Assembly: GCA_027483995.1 (NCBI GenBank)
Contig: JAIXTK010000409.1
Location: 1-35,988, forward strand
Source: Acetobacteraceae bacterium
Lineage (GTDB): Bacteria; Pseudomonadota; Alphaproteobacteria; Acetobacterales; Acetobacteraceae
Length of the DNA: 35,988 bases
Direction: 5' to 3'
Shown: piece after piece, positions 1 to 8,184 of the stretch
Layout of the letters: the number at the start of each line of letters is the position of its first letter
Position numbering within the stretch: the first letter of the stretch is position 1
Notes under the pieces: model-generated
Databases searched by the model: none
What the model saw: only the letters and a program-made list of their open reading frames with translations
What the model was told of the DNA's origin: nothing
Position numbers and translations under genes: made by a program

Positions 1-1
1 C

Positions 2-442
2 TCCGAGCACGCATTCTACTTCTACAATCGCTGCCTGCACGTCTATCCCGGCTTCGCCGACGCCCCGGGCTACCGCACCATCAAGACGATCCAGTCGGGC
101 AACCTGAACCAGTACATGCGCCCCAACTATCCTACCCTGACATGGAAGGATCTGGTCGACGGCGGCTACATCATCGCCGGTTCGCCCGAAACCGTGCGCC
201 AGCGCTTCGAGGAACTGATCAAGGGCCTGCACGTCGGCAACATCTTCCTGCTGCTTCACGTCGGCAACATGCCCAAGGACAAGTGCATGTATTCCACGAA
301 GCTGTTCGCCGAGAAGGTCATGCCTCACCTGCGCAACGTCTTCCCCGAGCACGCCTCCGACAACCGCTTCTGGTGCAAGCCCATCGCCCGCCGCGCCACG
401 CCGGCCCCCGTCGGCCACGCCGAGATGGTGCCAGCCCAATGA
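2..442 (+). CDS. LLM-class flavin-dependent oxidoreductase, C-terminal part
   Basis: This is the last 146 codons of a gene that enters the window from the left; the frame is open from base 2. The visible part carries GSPETVRQRFEEL and, after the strand NIFLLLHVGNMP, the helix AEKVMPHLR. That arrangement is typical of the C-terminal end of bacterial-luciferase-like (LLM) flavin monooxygenases, which use reduced FMN or F420 on small organic substrates. The N-terminal barrel is outside the window, so cofactor and substrate cannot be judged. The stop overlaps the next start (ATGA at 439-442), so the two genes are probably translationally coupled and belong to the same catabolic operon as the hydrolase and acyl-CoA dehydrogenases downstream. 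Confidence 0.8.
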   Translation, partial: SEHAFYFYNRCLHVYPGFADAPGYRTIKTIQSGNLNQYMRPNYPTLTWKDLVDGGYIIAGSPETVRQRFEELIKGLHVGNIFLLLHVGNMPKDKCMYSTKLFAEKVMPHLRNVFPEHASDNRFWCKPIARRATPAPVGHAEMVPAQ

Positions 443-1218
443 TCACCGCACGCAAAATCGAAACCCGCGCCGCCGAAGTGAACGTGCTCACCGGCGGTAC
501 CGGTCCCGACCTCCTCTTCCTCCACAACGCCGGTGGCGTCACCGCCGAGAACCCCTTCCTCCTGGCATTGGCCAAGAAGTATCGCGTCTTCGCCCCCCAA
601 CTCCCCGGCTACGGCGACAGCGGTGACAGCGACAACGTGCGAGACATGCTCGACGTCACGCTGCACAGCTTCGACGTGATGGAGGCATTGGGCCTCGACA
701 AGCCCATCGTCGTCGGCCACTCCCTCGGCGGCATGATCGCCGCCGAGATGGCCGCGCTCCGCCCGCGAGAAGTCGACAAGCTTTGCCTCATCGCCTCCGC
801 CGGCCTCTGGCTGGATGCCTATCCGGTCCCCGACATCTTCACCCTGCTGCCGCGCGAATTTCCCGCCTACATGTTCCACGATGCGGAAGCCGGTGCGAAG
901 ATGATGGCAACCGGCGGCAACATGAACGACCCAGCCTTCCTCATCCCCTTCCTGGTCACAAACGCCCGCCAGCTTGGCATGGCCGGCAAGTTCCTCTTCC
1001 CCATCCCCGATCGCGGCCTGAGGGAACGCATCCACCGGATCCGCGCCCGTACCATCCTCGTCTGGGGCGATTCCGACCGCATCTTCCCAGCCCCCTACGC
1101 GCAGGCCTTCAAGGCGCTCATCCCCGGCGCCGAACTCGTCAGCATCCCCGATGCCGGCCACCAGGTCGTGTTGGAACAGACGAACGCCGTGATGGCCGCC
1201 ATCGGCCGCCTCGGCTGA
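439..1218 (+). CDS. alpha/beta-fold hydrolase
   Basis: A 259-residue alpha/beta hydrolase, a normal length for the family. The catalytic triad is visible: the nucleophile elbow GHSLGG puts Ser at about residue 95, VWGDSDRIFP gives Asp at about 213, and DAGHQVV gives His at about 241. An HN-A-GG oxyanion-type loop lies near residues 29-33 (FLHNAGG). There is no signal peptide, so it is cytoplasmic. The start at 439 forms an ATGA overlap with the upstream oxidoreductase; longer open frame upstream is just the shadow of that gene. The family covers esterases, lactonases and C-C bond (meta-cleavage) hydrolases. The neighbours suggest it releases an acid that enters CoA-dependent degradation, but the substrate is unknown. 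Confidence 0.88.
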   Translation: MITARKIETRAAEVNVLTGGTGPDLLFLHNAGGVTAENPFLLALAKKYRVFAPQLPGYGDSGDSDNVRDMLDVTLHSFDVMEALGLDKPIVVGHSLGGMIAAEMAALRPREVDKLCLIASAGLWLDAYPVPDIFTLLPREFPAYMFHDAEAGAKMMATGGNMNDPAFLIPFLVTNARQLGMAGKFLFPIPDRGLRERIHRIRARTILVWGDSDRIFPAPYAQAFKALIPGAELVSIPDAGHQVVLEQTNAVMAAIGRLG

Positions 1219-1304
1219 CCGTACCGGCGTTTCGTTTTCGCCGCTCACAGCGTATCCTCCGGCCGGGTATCCACCCGGCCGGACTCATTCTCAAGGCATC
1301 GCCC

Positions 1305-2360
1305 ATGACGGAAAGCCTGATCGAAGCCACCGCCGAACGCCTGTTCGGCGACCACATCTCCACACGCATGCTCGCGGCAGCCGAACAAGGCACGTTCCCC
1401 GCGGACGCCTGGCAAGCGGTTGAGGATGCCGGCCTGCCGCGCGGGCTGGTGCCGGAGGAAGCAGGCGGTTTCGGCATGCCCGCTGCGGAGGCGCTCGCCA
1501 TCCTGCGCGTTGCCGGCCGCCACGTCGTCCCGCTGCCGCTCGCGGAGACCATGGCGGCCAGTTGGCTCCTCGCCGGCGCCGGCCTCGATATCCCGGACGG
1601 CCCGCTCACCATCGCCCCCGTGGTGAAGGGCGAGACCCTGACGCTCAGCCGCCGCGGCCAGGAATGGCACCTCGCCGGCACCGCCACCCGCATCCCCTGG
1701 GGCCGCGACGCTGTCGCCGTTGCCGTCCTCGCCGAGCACCAGGGCACCCCTATGGTCGCCCGCCTCGACCGCGGCGGCTTCGCCGTCACCCCCGGCAGCA
1801 ACCTCGCCCGCGAACCACGCGACACGCTGCGCATCGATGCCGTCCTCGCCGCAACCGACGTCGCACCAGCTGCCAGCGGCGTCGACGCCCAGGCACTGCG
1901 CGCCCTCGGTGCCACGATGCGCAGCCTGCAAATGGCCGGGGCCATGGCCTCTCTGCTCAGTATGTCGACGCAGTACGCGCTCGACCGCACCCAGTTCGGC
2001 AAGCCGATCGGGAAGTTCCAAGCAATCCAGCACAACCTTGCCATCCTCGGGTCGCACCAGGCCGCCGCCGGCGCCGCCGCCATTGGCGCCGCAGAAGCTG
2101 TCGGCGAGGGCCTCCGCATCTTCCCCATCGCCGTCGCCAAGATCCGCACCGGCGAAGCCGCCGGCCTCTGCGCCTCACTCGCCCACCAGGTCCACGGCGC
2201 CATCGGCTTCACCTACGAGCACAGCCTCCACTACCGCACCCGGCGCCTGCTCTCCTGGCGCAACGAGTTCGGCAGCGAGTCCGAATGGAGCCTCCTGCTT
2301 GGTCGCCATCTCGCTGCCGCCGGGCCTGATCGGCTCTGGCCCGAAATCACCTCCGCCTAA
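1305..2360 (+). CDS. acyl-CoA dehydrogenase family protein (short, possible partner subunit)
   Basis: 351 residues, somewhat shorter than the usual 380-400. The C-terminal helical domain is clear: YALDRTQFGKPIGKFQAIQHNLA near residues 225-245 is the hallmark FAD-side segment, followed by HQVHGAIGFTYEHSLH. The middle beta domain is degenerate, and the usual signature of the fold's centre (SEPxxGSD) is not seen. Such a short member directly beside a full-length one (2378-3523) resembles the two-gene FadE/ChsE arrangement, in which two unlike subunits form one alpha2beta2 dehydrogenase. That pairing is inference. The start MTESLIEA at 1305 is chosen because upstream codons in this frame overlap the hydrolase gene. 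Likely an FAD-dependent alpha,beta-desaturation of an acyl-CoA. Confidence 0.85.
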   Translation: MTESLIEATAERLFGDHISTRMLAAAEQGTFPADAWQAVEDAGLPRGLVPEEAGGFGMPAAEALAILRVAGRHVVPLPLAETMAASWLLAGAGLDIPDGPLTIAPVVKGETLTLSRRGQEWHLAGTATRIPWGRDAVAVAVLAEHQGTPMVARLDRGGFAVTPGSNLAREPRDTLRIDAVLAATDVAPAASGVDAQALRALGATMRSLQMAGAMASLLSMSTQYALDRTQFGKPIGKFQAIQHNLAILGSHQAAAGAAAIGAAEAVGEGLRIFPIAVAKIRTGEAAGLCASLAHQVHGAIGFTYEHSLHYRTRRLLSWRNEFGSESEWSLLLGRHLAAAGPDRLWPEITSA

Positions 2361-2377
2361 GCCGCCAGGAAATCCCC

Positions 2378-3523
2378 ATGGTCGACCTTCCCTTCGCCCC
2401 GCCCCCGCCCTGCCCCGAGGCCGAGACTCTTCGCCAGGAGGTCCGCAGCTTCCTTGCCGATGCCCTCGCCGACCGCACCCCGGCCCAGCGCGCCGAAAGC
2501 TGGCAAGGCCACGACCCCGAGTTCAGCCGTAAGGTCGGCGCCAAGGGCTGGATTGGCATGACCTGGCCCAAACAATACGGCGGTCAGGAACGCAGCGCCC
2601 TTGAGCGCTATGTGGTGCTGGAGGAAATGCTCGCTGCCGGCGCCCCCGTCTCACACCACTGGATCGCAGACCGCCAGTCCGGTCCTCTTCTCCTGCGTGT
2701 GGGCACGGACGAGCAGAAGGATACCATCCTGCCGCGCATCGCCCGCGGCGAAGCCATGTTCTGCATCGGCATGTCCGAACCCGACAGCGGCTCCGACCTC
2801 GCCGCAACCCGCACCCGCGCCACCCGCGTCCAGGGCGGCTACGTGGTGAACGGCACCAAGGTCTGGACCTCCGGTGCCCACCAGGCCGACTACATGATCC
2901 TGTTCTGCCGGACCGGCCAGGGCGAGCGCCACGAAGGCACCAGCCAGTTCCTGGTCGACCTTCACGCAACGTCCGGCCTCAGCATTCGTCCCATCTACGC
3001 CATGACGGGCGAGCATCACTTCAACGAGGTCGTCTTCACCGACGCGTTCCTTCCCGAAACCGCCCTTCTCGGCAAGGAGGGTGACGGCTGGAACCAGGTC
3101 ACCAGCGAACTCGCCTACGAGCGCAGTGGGCCGGAGCGCTTCCTTTCCTCCTTCCTCGTCATGTCCGAGATGCTGCGTGTCCTGGGCCCCGAGCCCTCCG
3201 AGCGCGCCGCCATCGCCATCGGCCGCCTCGCCGCACACATCCACGCGCTGCGCCGCATGTCCCGCTCCGTCGCCGGCATGCTGCAGGCCGGTGAGAACCC
3301 CGCCCTCCAGGCGGCCCTGGTCAAGGAACTCGGCAACTCGCTGGAGCAGGAAATCCCCGAGATCGCTCGCCTGCTTGTCGATTGCGAACCTAGCCTCGAA
3401 TCCGAAGACCGCTTCCTCGCTACCCTTTCCCTCATCACCCTGCACGCCCCCTCCTTCTCGCTCCGAGGCGGCACGCGCGAGATCATGCGCGGCATGATCG
3501 CCCGCGGCCTCGGCCTCCGATAA
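2378..3523 (+). CDS. acyl-CoA dehydrogenase
   Basis: A 381-residue, full-length acyl-CoA dehydrogenase. Visible marks are the N-terminal helical domain, the flavin-binding segment FCIGMSEPDSGSDLAATRTRA near residues 127-147, the following KVWTSGAHQADYMI strand, and the C-terminal GGTREIMRGMIARGLGL that corresponds to the family's GGTSEI-type ending. It oxidises an acyl-CoA to the 2-enoyl-CoA and passes electrons to electron-transfer flavoprotein. It starts 17 bases after the stop of the shorter family member and has CCAGGA upstream of the ATG as ribosome-binding site. Together the two genes may encode one heteromeric enzyme; alternatively they act on different intermediates. Confidence 0.92.
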   Translation: MVDLPFAPPPPCPEAETLRQEVRSFLADALADRTPAQRAESWQGHDPEFSRKVGAKGWIGMTWPKQYGGQERSALERYVVLEEMLAAGAPVSHHWIADRQSGPLLLRVGTDEQKDTILPRIARGEAMFCIGMSEPDSGSDLAATRTRATRVQGGYVVNGTKVWTSGAHQADYMILFCRTGQGERHEGTSQFLVDLHATSGLSIRPIYAMTGEHHFNEVVFTDAFLPETALLGKEGDGWNQVTSELAYERSGPERFLSSFLVMSEMLRVLGPEPSERAAIAIGRLAAHIHALRRMSRSVAGMLQAGENPALQAALVKELGNSLEQEIPEIARLLVDCEPSLESEDRFLATLSLITLHAPSFSLRGGTREIMRGMIARGLGLR

Positions 3524-3540
3524 CTCCGAAAGTCCACGCC

Positions 3541-4344
3541 ATGACCGACAAGATCCTCTACGAGCTGGACGAGTCCGGCATCGCCACCCTCACGCTGAAC
3601 CAGCCCGAGGCGCGCAACCCGCTGACGGACCAGGACTTCATCGACCGCTTCTGTGAACTCTGTGAGCAGATGCAGAACGACCAGACCGTCCGCGTCGCCA
3701 TCCTGACCGGTGCCGGCAGTGCCTTCTCCTCCGGCGGCAATGTGAAGCGCATGGCAGAAGCCGGTGAAGAGCGCCGCACGAATCCAATCGGCACCCGCGG
3801 CTACTACCGCAAGGGCATCCAGCGCCTGCCGCTCGCCCTCGAGAAGCTTGATGTTCCCATCATTGCCGCCGTCAATGGCCCCGCAATGGGGGCCGGCTGC
3901 GACCTCACCACCATGTGCGACATCCGCATCGCCGCCGAAAGCGCCCGCTTCGCCGAAAGCTTCGTCAAGCTTGGCCTCGTCGCTGGCGACGGCGGCTCCT
4001 GGCTCCTGCCCCGTGTTGTCGGCCTCTCCAAGGCTTATGAGCTGGCCCTCACCGGCGACACCATAGATGCCCAGCAGGCGCTGGCCTGCGGCCTCGTCTC
4101 CCAGGTGGTGCCGGATGCCGAGCTCATGAACGCTGCCCGCGCACTGGCCAAGCGCATCGGCGCCAACCCTCCCCAGGCCGTGCGCATGACAAAGCGCCTC
4201 ATCCGTGAAGGCCAGCAAATCCGGCTGGACACACTGCTGGAAATGGCCGCCTCCTTCCAGGCGCTTGTCCACACCACCGCAGACCACCGCGAAGCCGCAA
4301 CCGCCTTCGTCGAAAAGCGCAAGCCGGTCTTCCGCGGGAGCTGA
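3541..4344 (+). CDS. enoyl-CoA hydratase/isomerase family protein (crotonase fold)
   Basis: 267 residues, typical crotonase length. The oxyanion-hole segments are present: FSSGGNVKRM near residue 62 and NGPAMGAGCDL near 112. The two glutamates that catalyse hydration in the classical enzyme are not conserved: the first position is Asp121 (GAGCDL) and the second is Phe141 in AESFVKLGL. A plain hydratase role is therefore doubtful, and an isomerase, hydrolase or other crotonase reaction is possible. It lies 17 bases after the acyl-CoA dehydrogenase and 4 bases before the next oxidoreductase, which places it in the same operon acting on the enoyl-CoA product. Confidence 0.9.
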   Translation: MTDKILYELDESGIATLTLNQPEARNPLTDQDFIDRFCELCEQMQNDQTVRVAILTGAGSAFSSGGNVKRMAEAGEERRTNPIGTRGYYRKGIQRLPLALEKLDVPIIAAVNGPAMGAGCDLTTMCDIRIAAESARFAESFVKLGLVAGDGGSWLLPRVVGLSKAYELALTGDTIDAQQALACGLVSQVVPDAELMNAARALAKRIGANPPQAVRMTKRLIREGQQIRLDTLLEMAASFQALVHTTADHREAATAFVEKRKPVFRGS

Positions 4345-4348
4345 GGGC

Positions 4349-5230
4349 ATGGCAAGCCCCATCGGCTTCATCGGCCTGGGCGTGATGGGCGAGCCGATGT
4401 GCCGCAACATCGCAACCCGGAGCGGCCGGCCGGTTGTCGCGTATGACATGTCGTCGGCACCGCTCGCGCGGCTGGAAGCCCATGGCGTCGCCGCAGCAGG
4501 AAGTGCCGCGGCGGTCATGCGCGCGGCCGACATCGTGCTGCTCTGCCTTCCCGGTGGCCCACAGCTGGAGGCGGTATGCCGCAGCCCCTCCGGCTTGCTT
4601 GCCACCGCCCGGCCTGGACAAGTGGTCGTAGACCACGGCACATCCCCGGTAGCCCTCACCCGCACCCTTGCTGCCGAATTTGCCGCTCTTGGGGTGGCTT
4701 ATGCCGATGCGCCGATCGCCCGAACCCGCGCGGCGGCGGAAGCCGGGACGCTCAGCATCACCGTCGGTGCCGACGCCGCCACGCTGGAGGCCATCCGCCC
4801 GATCCTCGCCTGCTGTGCGGAGGAGATCACCCACTGTGGACCGATCGGCGCGGGCCAGGTGGTCAAGCAAATGAACAACATGGTGCTGTTCCAAACCGTC
4901 TCTGCAATCAGCGAGGCACTCGCCGTCGCTCGCGCCGCTGGGGTGGACGGGGCCGTGCTGTTCGATGCCCTGTCGAAGGGCTCAGCCGACAGCTTCGCAC
5001 TCCGCAACCACGGGATGAAGGCGGTCCTGCCTGAAAGCTTCCCTGAGCGCGCCTTCTCCACGGAGTATGCCCTGAAGGACCTCGCCTACGCGCTTGATCT
5101 GGCCAGCGAGTCCGGGATCGCCCTGCCTGGAGCCAAGGTGGCGCGCGACTATCTCACACGCGCAGCGGAACAGGGCTTCGGCAAGCTCTACTGGCCCGTC
5201 ATCGCCAAGACCGTGGGCTCCACCGAATAA
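4349..5230 (+). CDS. NAD(P)-dependent oxidoreductase, beta-hydroxyacid dehydrogenase family
   Basis: 293 residues, the standard size for 3-hydroxyisobutyrate-dehydrogenase-like enzymes. The N-terminal Rossmann motif is GFIGLGVMGEPMCRNI (residues 6-21), and the catalytic lysine is Lys173 in GAGQVVKQMNNMV. The C-terminal helical domain carries KGSADSFALRNHG. The substrate-binding motif usually reads DAPVSGG..GA..GTL; here it is DAPIARTRAAAEAGTL (120-134), so the Ser-Gly-Gly is replaced by Ala-Arg-Thr. This points to a substrate different from 3-hydroxyisobutyrate or tartronate semialdehyde. It starts 4 bases after the crotonase stop and is the last gene of the first operon. Confidence 0.9.
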   Translation: MASPIGFIGLGVMGEPMCRNIATRSGRPVVAYDMSSAPLARLEAHGVAAAGSAAAVMRAADIVLLCLPGGPQLEAVCRSPSGLLATARPGQVVVDHGTSPVALTRTLAAEFAALGVAYADAPIARTRAAAEAGTLSITVGADAATLEAIRPILACCAEEITHCGPIGAGQVVKQMNNMVLFQTVSAISEALAVARAAGVDGAVLFDALSKGSADSFALRNHGMKAVLPESFPERAFSTEYALKDLAYALDLASESGIALPGAKVARDYLTRAAEQGFGKLYWPVIAKTVGSTE

Positions 5231-5236
5231 TACAGT

Positions 5237-5270
5237 TTGCAATTTTTCCGACGCGCGTCATATACGCGCG
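5237..5270 (+). promoter_or_regulatory. promoter with overlapping inverted repeat (likely operator) for the ABC importer
   Basis: TTGCAA at 5237-5242 and ATATAC at 5260-5265 sit 17 bases apart, a good sigma70-type layout. A perfect 7-bp inverted repeat, CGCGCGT (5252-5258), spacer CATAT, ACGCGCG (5264-5270), covers the -10 element. A factor bound there would block initiation, so a repressor site is the simplest reading. No regulator gene is present next to it. The predicted start of transcription near 5272 lies before the ATG at 5334 and just before the one at 5277, which favours 5334 as the true start of the permease. This is read by eye; no scoring was done. Confidence 0.5.
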
Positions 5271-5333
5271 GCGATCATGGGGCAGATTTTTTGCCCAACG
5301 CGATCGGGGAGCTGGCGTCAAAGCGTGTCATCC

Positions 5334-7070
5334 ATGTCTCACGGCGCAAGACTGCGACCAGCCAAGCTCATTGCGGGCCTTTGGTCGGCTGCACTTCTCA
5401 TCATTCTGACATTCCTGGTGCTGTATCCCACCGCCATGTTGCTGGTCGGTGCGCTGACCAATATGAACCCCGTGGTGGACGGCTACCACCCCGAAGCGAT
5501 CTCGATCTCCAGCTTCATCGATGTGCTTTCCAACGAGAATGTTCATTTCGCACTGGGCAACACGTTGGTCGCATGCGCTGGTGGCACTGCAGTTGCAGTG
5601 ATCATAGGCTTGTTCTTCGCCTGGATCGTCGTGCGCACCAACACGCCGTGGAAGGGCCTGATCGCCACGGCCGGCATGCTGCCGCTTTTCGTGCCACCAC
5701 TCGTTGCGGGTGTGGGCTGGGCGTTGCTTGGGTCGCCCAAGACCGGTCTGATCAACACCTTCCTTGCCCGCGCGGGCATCGAATGGCGCATCGACCTCTA
5801 TTCGATGTCAGGCATCATCTTCGTCTTCGGCATGTACTATGCTCCCTATGTCTACATGTTCACCGCCTCGGCGCTGCGCAACATGGACCCCTCGTTGGAG
5901 GAAGCCGCCGAGATCTCCGGTGCGACACCCTTTCGCACCATTTTCACCATCACCTTTCCCCTGATCGCACCCGCAATCATCTCCGGCATGCTGCTCTCCT
6001 TCGTGGTAATGCTCGGAATCTACGGCATTCCTGCCGTCCTCGGCGCCCCTGCCAACATCCCAGTGCTGACCACCTATATCTTCCAGCTCACCGCCTGGAC
6101 CCCGCCGGAATACAGCAAGGCCGCCGCCGTCGCCCTTATCCTGATGGTTGCAACAGGGGCGCTGGTTGCCCTGCAGCAGAAAGTACTCTCCGGCCGCAGC
6201 TACACCACGGTCGCCGGCAAGGCGTTCCGCCCGCGTTCGCTGAACCTCGGCCCGTGGCGCTTCCTCACCCTCGCGCTGGCGATCATCTACCTCCTCGTCG
6301 TCGTCGTGCTGCCCACGCTTGCCCTCATCGTCGCCGCCTTCCGGCGCTTCCTGTTCATCCGCGACATCGCCAGCCTGTTCGACATGAAGCAGTACGGGCT
6401 CCTGCACTTCCAGCGCCTGTTCGATAACCCCGCAACAATGACCTCGATCTACAACACGATGCAGGTCGGCATCATCACTGCGGTGATCGGCGGCGTCCTC
6501 GCCTTCGCCATCGGCTACACCGTTACCCGCACCCAGGCACCGGCGCGCCGCTGGATCGACATCATCGCCACCATCCCCGTGGCCATCCCCGGCCTTGTCA
6601 TCGGCGTGGCCTATCTCTGGGCATGGATCGGCATGCCCTTCGGCTTCTATGGCTCCATCTGGATCCTGGCCCTGGCTTTCGTCGCGCGCTTCATGCCAGA
6701 CACAGTTAAGGCGCTCTCCGCCTCCCTCATGCAGATCCATAAGGAACTGGAAGAGGCCGCCTGGATCTGCGGCCGCGGAACGCTCGCGACCATCCGGACG
6801 ATCGTGCTTCCACTCGCACGTCCCGGCGTGGTTGCAGCGATGACACTCCTGTTCATCCTCGCCATCCGCGAGCTCGGCTCGTCGCTGTTCCTCTATTCCA
6901 GCAGCACGGTCGTGATGGCGGTGAAGCTCCTCGACTATTACGAGGGCGGCAACGTCGGCCTCACCGCTGCCTTCAGCCTGGTGCAGATGGTCATCCTCGG
7001 CGTCCTCATCGGCATCACCAACCTGCTCACCCGCGGCGCCGCCAATTCAAGCGTCGGCCGCGCGGGCTGA
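5334..7070 (+). CDS. ABC transporter permease, fused two-domain type
   Basis: 578 residues with about twelve membrane segments, made of two BPD_transp_1 permease domains in one chain. The cytoplasmic EAA loops that dock on the ATPase are visible in both halves: EEAAEISGATPFRTIFTITFPLI near residues 185-207 and EEAAWICGRGTLATIRTIVLPLA near 472-494. This architecture is that of the iron(III)/2-aminoethylphosphonate/thiamine class of importers. An in-frame ATG at 5277 is possible, but it lies only a few bases from the predicted transcription start. The gene order permease, binding protein, ATPase is complete and co-directional. Because it is embedded in catabolic genes, an organic substrate is as likely as iron. 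Confidence 0.92.
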   Translation: MSHGARLRPAKLIAGLWSAALLIILTFLVLYPTAMLLVGALTNMNPVVDGYHPEAISISSFIDVLSNENVHFALGNTLVACAGGTAVAVIIGLFFAWIVVRTNTPWKGLIATAGMLPLFVPPLVAGVGWALLGSPKTGLINTFLARAGIEWRIDLYSMSGIIFVFGMYYAPYVYMFTASALRNMDPSLEEAAEISGATPFRTIFTITFPLIAPAIISGMLLSFVVMLGIYGIPAVLGAPANIPVLTTYIFQLTAWTPPEYSKAAAVALILMVATGALVALQQKVLSGRSYTTVAGKAFRPRSLNLGPWRFLTLALAIIYLLVVVVLPTLALIVAAFRRFLFIRDIASLFDMKQYGLLHFQRLFDNPATMTSIYNTMQVGIITAVIGGVLAFAIGYTVTRTQAPARRWIDIIATIPVAIPGLVIGVAYLWAWIGMPFGFYGSIWILALAFVARFMPDTVKALSASLMQIHKELEEAAWICGRGTLATIRTIVLPLARPGVVAAMTLLFILAIRELGSSLFLYSSSTVVMAVKLLDYYEGGNVGLTAAFSLVQMVILGVLIGITNLLTRGAANSSVGRAG

Positions 7071-7102
7071 GCCACCACGCAATACGGGAAAGGAAACGAC
7101 TG

Positions 7103-8158
7103 ATGTCCGACACCAGGATCAGCCGCCGCACCCTGCTCGGGGCCGCCGGCCTCGGCGCGCTCGGCACGACGCTCTCCTATGGCCCTGCCCGCGCCCAGAA
7201 GGCCTATAACCCGCCGGCGTCGCTGATCGACGCCGCTCGCAAGGAAGGCCGCATCACCTACTACACTGCTGCTTTTGCCGAGGTGGAGCAGGAGACGATC
7301 AACCTCTTCAACAAGCGCTTCCCCTTCGTGCGCGTGGAGATGGTGCGCGCGCCCGGTGGCCAGCTGATCACGCGTGTCAAGACCGAGGCCGCTGCCGGGA
7401 AGCTCACCGCGGATGTGATCGACCATTCCGACCGCGGCCTGATGAAGGGCATCGAAGACCTTTTCGCCGATTACGCCCCACCCAACGCCGATGACTACAT
7501 CCCCGATGTACTGATCTCGCCGAAGCTCTGGCCGCGCATTACCCCTGGCTGGTGCGTCGCCTATAATTCCGAGCTGGTGAAGAATCCGCCCAAAACCTGG
7601 ATGGACCTGACCAACGCTGCCGCCTACAAGCCCGGCACCATCGCCCAGGTCATCGCCCCCTCAGGTGGCACCACCTGGACCCGCATAATGTTCGAGCGCC
7701 AGGTCCTCGGCGAGAACTACTGGACCGCCCAGGCCGCCACCAAGCCCGCCCTCTACCCGTCCGGCGCACCGCTCTCGGATGCCCTGGTCCGCGGCGAGGT
7801 CCAGATCGCGCCACTGGTCTACAACGTGATCTACACCAAACAGCGCGACGGTGCGCCGGTGCAAACCTTCTTCCCGCCAGAGGGCATCCCCATCGTCCCC
7901 TACGCCACCGGTATCCCCAAGACCGCCAAAAGCCCGAACGCGGCCAAGCTCTTCCTCGACTGGAACATGTCCGACGAAGGCCAGATCCACTCGATCAAGG
8001 ATCACGGCAACCTCACTTCGCTGAAAACCACGCCCTTCAATCCTCCGGGCTTCGACCCCAAAACCGCCAAGCTCTGGGTGCCGAAATTCGACGAGTTCGA
8101 GAAGCTCCGGGACGTCTGGATCCCAGAGTGGAACAAGATCTACGGCTACCGCCAGTAA
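7103..8158 (+). CDS. extracellular solute-binding protein of an ABC importer (Tat-exported)
   Basis: 351 residues. The N-terminus RISRRTLLGAAGLGALGTT is a twin-arginine signal, ending near ARA-Q (about residue 31), so the protein is exported folded to the periplasm. The mature part begins with the strand pattern typical of family-1 / AfuA-like binding proteins (KEGRITYYTAAFAEVEQETINLFNKRF) and contains GWCVAYNSELV near residue 149. The paired tyrosines that hold iron in FutA/FbpA-type proteins are not evident at the expected place (APLVYNVIYTKQ is the nearest stretch), so iron as ligand is not supported. It sits between permease and ATPase, with AAAGGAAA upstream as ribosome-binding site. Confidence 0.9.
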   Translation: MSDTRISRRTLLGAAGLGALGTTLSYGPARAQKAYNPPASLIDAARKEGRITYYTAAFAEVEQETINLFNKRFPFVRVEMVRAPGGQLITRVKTEAAAGKLTADVIDHSDRGLMKGIEDLFADYAPPNADDYIPDVLISPKLWPRITPGWCVAYNSELVKNPPKTWMDLTNAAAYKPGTIAQVIAPSGGTTWTRIMFERQVLGENYWTAQAATKPALYPSGAPLSDALVRGEVQIAPLVYNVIYTKQRDGAPVQTFFPPEGIPIVPYATGIPKTAKSPNAAKLFLDWNMSDEGQIHSIKDHGNLTSLKTTPFNPPGFDPKTAKLWVPKFDEFEKLRDVWIPEWNKIYGYRQ

Positions 8159-8184
8159 TCGCCGCCAAGGAAAGCTGCCCCCGC

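Noticed and set aside
325-1248. 307-codon minus-strand frame opposite the hydrolase
   Set aside because: It has shadow composition rich in Gly, Glu, Asp, Ala and His, with no motif, while the plus strand carries a full catalytic triad.
3115-4665. 516-codon open frame on the minus strand
   Set aside because: It lies opposite two well-supported genes, has Arg/Ala/Gly-rich shadow composition and no family motif; it arises from strong codon bias.
5808-6740. 310-codon minus-strand frame opposite the permease
   Set aside because: It is the acidic, Gly/Asp/Glu-rich shadow of a membrane protein gene.
5277-7070. Earlier ATG for the importer permease
   Set aside because: It lies about five bases from the predicted transcription start and has no ribosome-binding site; 5334 fits better, though it is not excluded.
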